From assembly GCA_024277835.1 (NCBI GenBank), contig JAJRUK010000233.1, forward strand, positions 1-28,297: DNA of 28,297 nt. Reading direction: 5' to 3'. Origin of the DNA: Planctomycetota bacterium (GTDB lineage Bacteria > Planctomycetota > Phycisphaerae > UBA1845). Below the pieces are notes generated by a model. That model was not told the DNA's origin. It worked only from the letters and a program-made list of their open reading frames with translations, and made no database searches. The position numbers were made by a program, and so were the translations under genes. This document shows positions 23,698-28,297 of this stretch, one piece after another. How positions within the stretch are numbered: the stretch's first letter is position 1; every line of letters starts with the position of its first letter.

Positions 23698-23710
23698 TTC
23701 CAGTAGCAAA

Positions 23711-23752
23711 CGGTCGACCAGGGCAACCCCGACCAGTTGCCCTGGCCGACCG
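23711..23752. terminator. Strong bidirectional hairpin between convergent trpF and FG-GAP genes
   Basis: Arms CGGTCG-A-CCAGGGCAAC and GTTGCCCTGG-C-CGACCG pair over 16 bp with a single A/C mismatch and an 8-nt loop (CCCGACCA); one more A-T pair closes the base. It lies between two converging stop codons (23634 and 23782). A T-run (ATTTTTC) follows about 15 nt later on the plus strand. A two-way terminator is the natural reading. Confidence 0.7.
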
Positions 23753-23781
23753 TGTTCGACCGATTGATATTTTTCTGCTGC

Positions 23782-25326
23782 CTAACGAGGGGTTTGCGTA
23801 TTTCGCAACCACACGAGCGCGTCGTTGGTGATTCCGCTGAGACCGTTTCGGTCGAGTGTGACGACGAGGTCGTTTGCACCGTCGCCGTCGAGATCAACGA
23901 CCTCGATGGAGTTGATGACAGTTGTTCCGGAGACCTCGCCGGGCGAAACGTTTGGATCAGTTGTCGCGGGCGTGTTTCCGAGTGTGCCAAGCGAGTCGTC
24001 GTCAATAATGAGCGTCGAAGGCCACTGGTCGTAGACGGCGGAATCCGTCGGCGCGTCGAACCAGATTAGCGCACCGCCCGCAGATGAAATCAGCTCTGGT
24101 CGTCCGTCGAAGTCGAGGTCGCCCAATGCCATCGCCCCTGGTGGACGTTGGATAAACTCGGAAAGCGTATAAACCTGCCACGGAATGTTGGGCAGTGGGG
24201 CGGTGGTCGCTTCGTTGCCCGGACCGCGTAGCCACTGGATCACCTGTCCGTTCGTCGAACGAACGACCACGTCGAGCAGGCCGTCGGCGTCCATGTCAGC
24301 GATTTCGAGTATGTCCGCGCTCGTGGGGACTTGTGCGACCGTGCCAACCGCCCAGTCCGGTCCGGAAAAGTGGAAATCGTCCGGGATGTCGATGACAGGG
24401 TTTCTAAACCATCGTACGTTCATGCTGCCAGCACCGGGGAAGGTAGCCACGATGTCCAGGTCGGAGTCACCGTCGATATCGCCGAGTGCGACAGCTTTGA
24501 TCGAAGTGCCAAGTGGTGTCACATTCGGGATTTGGACCGGCGACCATGTGCCGTCACGGACCGCGCCGCTGCCACCGTTGGTGAACATCAGAACTTCCAT
24601 TGCCCCGCCGCCGCACTGGGTGTTCCACGCGGCTACGACGTCCAGGTCGCCGTCGGCATCGACATCGCCGATGACCATGCTCGTGAATCCGCCTTCTTCT
24701 GGGGAGTTTCCGCTGGCTCCGGAGCCGGCGAGGCGCGACGACTCGATTGGAATCTCCGCCCACGCGAGTGCCTGGTTGGCCTGCGTCCTGTCAGTTGGTC
24801 CCATGTAGAGCGTGATGAGACCGCCGAGTTCTGGCGCGTCGACGGTCTCTGCGTCGAGGCAACCCGGGACGCCTTCGAGCGTGCTTTTCATCATGACAGC
24901 AATGTCGTTCGCACCGTCGGCGTCGAAGTCAGCGACCTCTAAACCAGAGACAGACACGACCGGAACATTGCCAGCGAGCGTGACGGTCTCAAAGGTGATC
25001 TCGCCGCTAGCTGAGCGTCTTTGAAGGTGGATCTGAACTGGTTGCGAGTCGTTCCACGCGGAGACAAGGTCCATCAGTCCGTCGCCGTCGAGGTCCGCCG
25101 AGGCGACGAACTGCGGACCGGCTGAGTCTTCCGCCCGCGGATCAACCTGGATCGCGGTGAAGAAACTCTTGGTCCGACCGGTGGCGAGAAAATCGTTGCC
25201 GCCGGAAGAGGTCGTTGTCGTCGTGCCGTAGTCGCCGCGACACCCGATGAAGGTGGCGACCGCGAGTGCGCAAACCGTCGCGATTGCGCCGTAACCTGAC
25301 TTGCCGTTTCCACGTCGAAGCTTCAT
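23782..25326 (-). CDS. FG-GAP/VCBS-repeat lipoprotein
   Basis: A 514-residue exported propeller protein. ATG 25326 has AAAAGGA about 9 nt upstream. The signal peptide ends in FIGC (C29), a slightly unusual lipobox with Phe at -3, so lipid anchoring is likely but not certain; a Thr/Ser linker (TTTTTSSGG) follows. Seven calcium-loop motifs mark the blades: DLDGDGLMD, DFDADGANDI, DVDADGDLD, DIDGDSDLD, DMDADGLLD, DLDFDGRPE and DLDGDGANDL. Seven fits a complete integrin-alpha-like propeller. Blade ends show IQWLRGPG, VRWFRNP and VWLRN, common in secreted planctomycete FG-GAP proteins. No enzymatic domain is attached. Role unknown, probably binding or adhesion at the envelope. Confidence 0.85.
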   Translation of the reverse strand: MKLRRGNGKSGYGAIATVCALAVATFIGCRGDYGTTTTTSSGGNDFLATGRTKSFFTAIQVDPRAEDSAGPQFVASADLDGDGLMDLVSAWNDSQPVQIHLQRRSASGEITFETVTLAGNVPVVSVSGLEVADFDADGANDIAVMMKSTLEGVPGCLDAETVDAPELGGLITLYMGPTDRTQANQALAWAEIPIESSRLAGSGASGNSPEEGGFTSMVIGDVDADGDLDVVAAWNTQCGGGAMEVLMFTNGGSGAVRDGTWSPVQIPNVTPLGTSIKAVALGDIDGDSDLDIVATFPGAGSMNVRWFRNPVIDIPDDFHFSGPDWAVGTVAQVPTSADILEIADMDADGLLDVVVRSTNGQVIQWLRGPGNEATTAPLPNIPWQVYTLSEFIQRPPGAMALGDLDFDGRPELISSAGGALIWFDAPTDSAVYDQWPSTLIIDDDSLGTLGNTPATTDPNVSPGEVSGTTVINSIEVVDLDGDGANDLVVTLDRNGLSGITNDALVWLRNTQTPR

Positions 25327-25587
25327 GGACGGATTCCTTTTGTTGTTGGTTCACCCCAATGCTGCACGCCCGCCGACCGTCCGAATTTGTCGAGTGGGCC
25401 TGCACAATTCGTTGTTGCGTGGCGGGCGATCGGATCAAATGCCGCACCGCACAAGGTGGTTATCGGTGGCGGGAAAACGTGTCTTTTGGGTTGGTTGGAA
25501 TAATCGGAGTGTATAGGTCGCCGGGGTCCGATAACCCTACCGAGGTTCCGTCAAACTCTCGTCTCGCGGCTCAGGGGGGAGGATGAC

Positions 25588-26409
25588 TTACTCGGTCGGT
25601 TTGCAGGTCTTGCAGGGGCTGCGCCCGGATCTCTTCGCTGTTGCGAACGAGTTGAAGCGGACGAGGTTCGCCCGCTTGATCCGCGCGACGTGGGGGCAGG
25701 TTCGCTTGTGGAAGACTTTGGAGTTTCTGCTGGCGACGTGTTTGACAGTCTCTTGTGTTTGCGGCGAAGTTGTTTGATTGGCGGGGGTTAGGTCGAGGTC
25801 GCCGGCAGCGTGCCACGCTTCGGTTAGCATCTTTGCGCTCATTAGTGCTGCTTGTTCGAGGCGTGCTTCGATTAGCCCAAGGTTGTGATCGACGCTGTCC
25901 GGCAGCCAGTGGATGCGAAGGTGCGAACTTGTGGCGGAGATTCTTGTTGAAAGGGTGGCGATGTCGTGTGCGTTCGTGAGGCGATCCGGATCAATACGGA
26001 CTTCAAAGGCAAGGCGCTTGTGGTGAGCGGCGATCAGATTATTCACGGCGTCGTTATCGCCCGGGATTGCGGCGCGTACGGCTAGATGTACGCAGCTTGT
26101 CGTCGCCATCATCATCGTTCCCAAGTCTCGTGACTTGAAAGCTGACGTCAGGTTATTCGTTAAAATCGCGGCGCTTTGAGTGCGAAGTGCAGGGCTTTGT
26201 GTCGCGGAGTTCTTGTAAAACTGAGGACTCGTTAGCGCGATTGCTACCGCCTTGCGGAGCGGGGCGGGTAGGAGCGTGGCCGTCGCTTTCCCCGTGATGA
26301 TGTACGCTTCGACAGGGAGTTGATTGTTCGAGTGAGCGGTCGGGTCGGTGCTGACGTTCGGGGCAGGGGGGGCGAGCGTGATCGAGGCGAGTATCGCGAC
26401 CGCAAGCAT
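25588..26409 (-). CDS. Exported protein with C-terminal Ada-like zinc-binding domain
   Basis: A 273-residue protein. The start is fixed at ATG 26409: AAAGGTGA precedes it and an in-frame stop lies just upstream. The N-terminus (MLAVAILASITLAPPAP) looks like a signal sequence but has no basic residue before the hydrophobic core. Residues about 35-205 are a mostly helical domain that I do not recognise. Residues 224-271 match the small Ada-type metal-binding fold: VASRNSKVFHKRTCPH, then FNSFATAKRSGRSPCKTCKP, with C238, C266, C269 and His 234 or 240 as likely ligands. In other proteins this module sits at the end of nucleases or DNA-repair factors; its presence on an exported protein is unusual. 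It is 19 nt after the lipoprotein gene, so the two are probably one operon. Confidence 0.72.
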   Translation of the reverse strand: MLAVAILASITLAPPAPNVSTDPTAHSNNQLPVEAYIITGKATATLLPAPLRKAVAIALTSPQFYKNSATQSPALRTQSAAILTNNLTSAFKSRDLGTMMMATTSCVHLAVRAAIPGDNDAVNNLIAAHHKRLAFEVRIDPDRLTNAHDIATLSTRISATSSHLRIHWLPDSVDHNLGLIEARLEQAALMSAKMLTEAWHAAGDLDLTPANQTTSPQTQETVKHVASRNSKVFHKRTCPHVARIKRANLVRFNSFATAKRSGRSPCKTCKPTE

Positions 26410-26428
26410 GATTCACCTTTCGTGAAGG

Positions 26429-27034
26429 TTAGCCGCCACTCCCGCCGTCGTTTGTGGCGACTCGCAAATTTGTTTCTTGAAGCATTTTCTTCAGCAGCCA
26501 TTCTTCGAGCGCGGGGTCTGTTCCAGCATCGATCCAACGCTGATCCGCGGCGGTGACCTTGGGGTCGCCCACGGTCGAGGGCAAACTCTCTCCGAAAAAC
26601 TGATAGGCTGCCCCGCTGTTGTTAAACTGACGATCGGGCGAAGAAAGTCGCTGCTTATGCACGGCAACCGAGAGTTGCGTCCAGTTGCGAGCGTCGTCCA
26701 TGGCGACAGTGACCTCGACCCAACGCCTAATTGGGTTGATCGACGATTCGATGGCGTCTTCGCGCGTGGCTACGTCACCTCGCCAGAACTCAAACCAGTG
26801 TTGCGACATGACGGGGGTTGTCGTGATGATCCCCGCCCGCCGATCGACGCGGTCCAGCGGCATAAAGTTTTGGCGGAGCGTATCTCGGATGGCGGTCCAC
26901 GCCGTCTCCGCTTGTTGCGAATCGTCGATGACGTGCATCGCTTCGGTGCTGACGTAACTCGCCCGTTTCGGCGCATGACAGCCAGCGATCCAAAAGCATC
27001 CCGATAGTGCTAAGAGCGTTTGAAAGTGTTTCAT
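26429..27034 (-). CDS. Small lipoprotein of unknown function
   Basis: A 201-residue predicted lipoprotein with lipobox IAGC (C19) after a short hydrophobic segment. ATG 27034 is the likely start; a GTG at 27040 is possible, and neither has a clear ribosome binding site. The mature part contains an aromatic stretch (SQHWFEFWRGDV), a beta-rich segment (RRWVEVTVAMD, WTQLSVAVHKQR) and a Gly-rich end (NDGGSGG). I recognise no family motif or catalytic residues. It is the first gene of a two-gene unit with the Ada-like zinc protein, 19 nt apart. Confidence 0.7.
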   Translation of the reverse strand: MKHFQTLLALSGCFWIAGCHAPKRASYVSTEAMHVIDDSQQAETAWTAIRDTLRQNFMPLDRVDRRAGIITTTPVMSQHWFEFWRGDVATREDAIESSINPIRRWVEVTVAMDDARNWTQLSVAVHKQRLSSPDRQFNNSGAAYQFFGESLPSTVGDPKVTAADQRWIDAGTDPALEEWLLKKMLQETNLRVATNDGGSGG

Positions 27035-27420
27035 GGTCACAAAGCGATGGTAAACCCAACGTCTCGCCCGTCAACTGCGAGCCGAAGCCTGGAAAGTCAC
27101 GGTGTGCATGGCAGTTCGTGCCTCATCGATGCCGCAGCCGGCTTCCGCCTGCGACCCCGCCCGCCCGACCACCCTGTCATGCACGGGGCATTCTGGGGGG
27201 GACGCCATGACGCTGGAATCGAAAGCTATGCTGTCGTACAATACAGGCCCTAGATATTCGTCCGGGAGATTGGCTTGTAACCTTCTCGCTGGCTGGAAGC
27301 CGGTGCCCCAATGCGGTGCTGGAGACGATTACCACTGTACGCATGTAGCACACGTGCGCGCGACACATGCGTTGAACCTTTTTCAACGGGCCGTGGGACT
27401 AATGACTTGATGAGGACGAC
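27035..27420. other. Divergent intergenic region upstream of miaB, with eroded palindromes
   Basis: This 386-nt region has no supported gene. It holds an eroded family A-like palindrome (27131-27155: CGCAG ... CTGCG around CCGGCTTCC), a family B-like block (27289-27310: GGCTGGAAGCCGGTGCC) and a perfect 7-bp hairpin at 27370-27388 (CGTTGAA, CCTTT, TTCAACG), 32 nt before the miaB start. Promoters could not be assigned. Confidence 0.45.
27289..27310 (-). repeat. Palindromic ACCGG element (family B), partial copy
   Basis: On the minus strand it reads GGGGCACCGG, CTTCCA, GCCAG. It shares the GGCACCGG arm and the NNTNCA loop with the copies at 16801-16827 and 23672-23697, while the right arm has diverged. 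Confidence 0.35.
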
Positions 27421-28297
27421 GTGAAAGGCGAATCGAAGAGCGTCTATCTCGAGACGATGGGTTGTCAGATGAACGTGCTCGATAGCGAGCTTGTTATGGG
27501 GCAACTTCGTGCGATGGGGTATGCGCCGACGGATGAGATGACCTCTGCGAATCTCGTTTTGCTCAATACGTGTTCCGTTCGCGATCATGCCGAGCAGAAA
27601 GTGCTTTCACGCCTGGGGAATCTTCGTAAACCCAAGGAGCAGCGAGACGATTTGGTCGTTGGTGTCATTGGATGCATGGCCGAGCGCGATCCGGAGGGTA
27701 TTTTCAGCAAAATGCCGCATGTCGATCTTGTGTGCGGGCCAAGTGAGCTGAACAAGATACCGGCGCTGATTGCCGAAGTCGAAGACGGACGAAAGCGGGC
27801 GGTTGCGCTTTCGCAATCGCTCTCGCGCAAGAGTACGCCCGTCGCAAGGGCGCTGGAGTATGATTCAGTGGAGGCGCTGGACCTCGCGCGCGATCCTGCA
27901 CCGGGCGACAATGTCTTGCAGTCTTACATTCGCGTGCAGCGCGGTTGCGATAAGTTTTGTACGTTTTGCGTCGTGCCATTTACGCGCGGGGCAGAGCGAA
28001 GTCGTCCTGCCTCTCAGATTGTTGACGAAGCGAAGATGCTGGCGGATCGCGGTGCGAAAGAGGTCACACTTCTCGGGCAGACCGTCAATAGCTACGTTCA
28101 TCAGGAAAATGGGCGGCCCGTTCGATTCGCGGAGCTTCTTGAGCGCTTGAATGATGTTTCTGGAATTGAGCGAGTACGTTTTGTGACGAGCTACCCCGGC
28201 GACTTCACGACGGATATTCTCGAAGCAATGCGTGATCTACCCAAAGTTTGCGAGTATTTGCATCTGCCGGTCCAAAGCGGTAGCGATCCTGTCCTAA
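27421..28297 (+). CDS. miaB: tRNA-2-methylthio-N6-dimethylallyladenosine synthase MiaB, 3'-truncated by window edge
   Basis: A radical-SAM methylthiotransferase that adds the 2-methylthio group to isopentenyl-adenosine 37 of tRNAs reading UNN codons. The frame is open from GTG 27421 (GAGGA 4 nt upstream) to the last base, giving 292 codons. The UPF0004 domain carries three cluster cysteines: C15 (ETMGCQMNVLDSE), C51 (NTCSVRDHAEQK) and C85 (IGCMAERD). The radical-SAM motif is C176-x3-C180-x2-C183 (RGCDKFCTFCVVPFTRGAERS), followed by LLGQTVNSY and the start of LHLPVQSGSD. These favour MiaB over MtaB or RimO. An in-frame stop at 27403 and the absence of an ATG make GTG the start. A C-terminal TRAM domain would lie beyond the edge. 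Confidence 0.95.
   Translation, partial: MKGESKSVYLETMGCQMNVLDSELVMGQLRAMGYAPTDEMTSANLVLLNTCSVRDHAEQKVLSRLGNLRKPKEQRDDLVVGVIGCMAERDPEGIFSKMPHVDLVCGPSELNKIPALIAEVEDGRKRAVALSQSLSRKSTPVARALEYDSVEALDLARDPAPGDNVLQSYIRVQRGCDKFCTFCVVPFTRGAERSRPASQIVDEAKMLADRGAKEVTLLGQTVNSYVHQENGRPVRFAELLERLNDVSGIERVRFVTSYPGDFTTDILEAMRDLPKVCEYLHLPVQSGSDPVL

Overview
The window reads as chromosomal DNA from a planctomycete, most likely a member of the Phycisphaerae. This placement is inferred from gene content and sequence style, not from any rRNA. The pointers are a secreted PQQ-like propeller whose mature part opens with DWPNFRG, a Cys-rich exported protein ending in an IPTL-CTERM-like tail, a secreted propeller with a dockerin-like C-terminus, many lipoproteins, and a complete RodA/PBP2/MreD set. 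I see no tRNA, rRNA, CRISPR array, transposase or phage gene.

Layout. At the left edge is the 3' part of glucose-6-phosphate isomerase (+), converging on a secreted PQQ-like propeller gene (-). A two-gene (+) signalling pair follows: a stand-alone receiver domain and a CheC-type phosphatase. From 15269 down to 3840 nine genes run on the minus strand in the order tig, clpP, clpP, moeA, lnt, HEAT-repeat lipoprotein, mreD, mrdA, rodA. The last five are packed tightly: lnt and the lipoprotein are 8 nt apart, lipoprotein/mreD and mrdA/rodA share ATGA overlaps, and mreD/mrdA overlap by 8 nt. The block joins protein folding and turnover (trigger factor, two ClpP subunits), molybdopterin metabolism (MoeA), lipoprotein maturation (Lnt) and lateral-wall peptidoglycan synthesis.

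Class I fructose-bisphosphate aldolase (+) is divergent from tig. Next comes a divergent pair of exported proteins (Cys-rich IPTL-CTERM protein on -, beta-propeller/dockerin-like protein on +), then a cysteine dioxygenase-type enzyme (+), an alpha/beta-hydrolase-like lipoprotein (-), trpF (+), a seven-motif FG-GAP lipoprotein (-), a two-gene (-) unit of a small lipoprotein and an exported protein with an Ada-like zinc domain, and finally the 5' part of miaB (+), which runs off the right edge.

The intergenic regions right of 16.6 kb carry two kinds of short palindromic element that recur with changed but still paired arms. A strong hairpin at 23711-23752 lies between the convergent trpF and FG-GAP genes. 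No single locus is clearly a new system. The items I would follow up first are the HEAT lipoprotein embedded in the wall-synthesis operon, the trigger factor with its histone-like tail, the receiver/CheC pair, the atypical RodA, and the dispersed palindromes.
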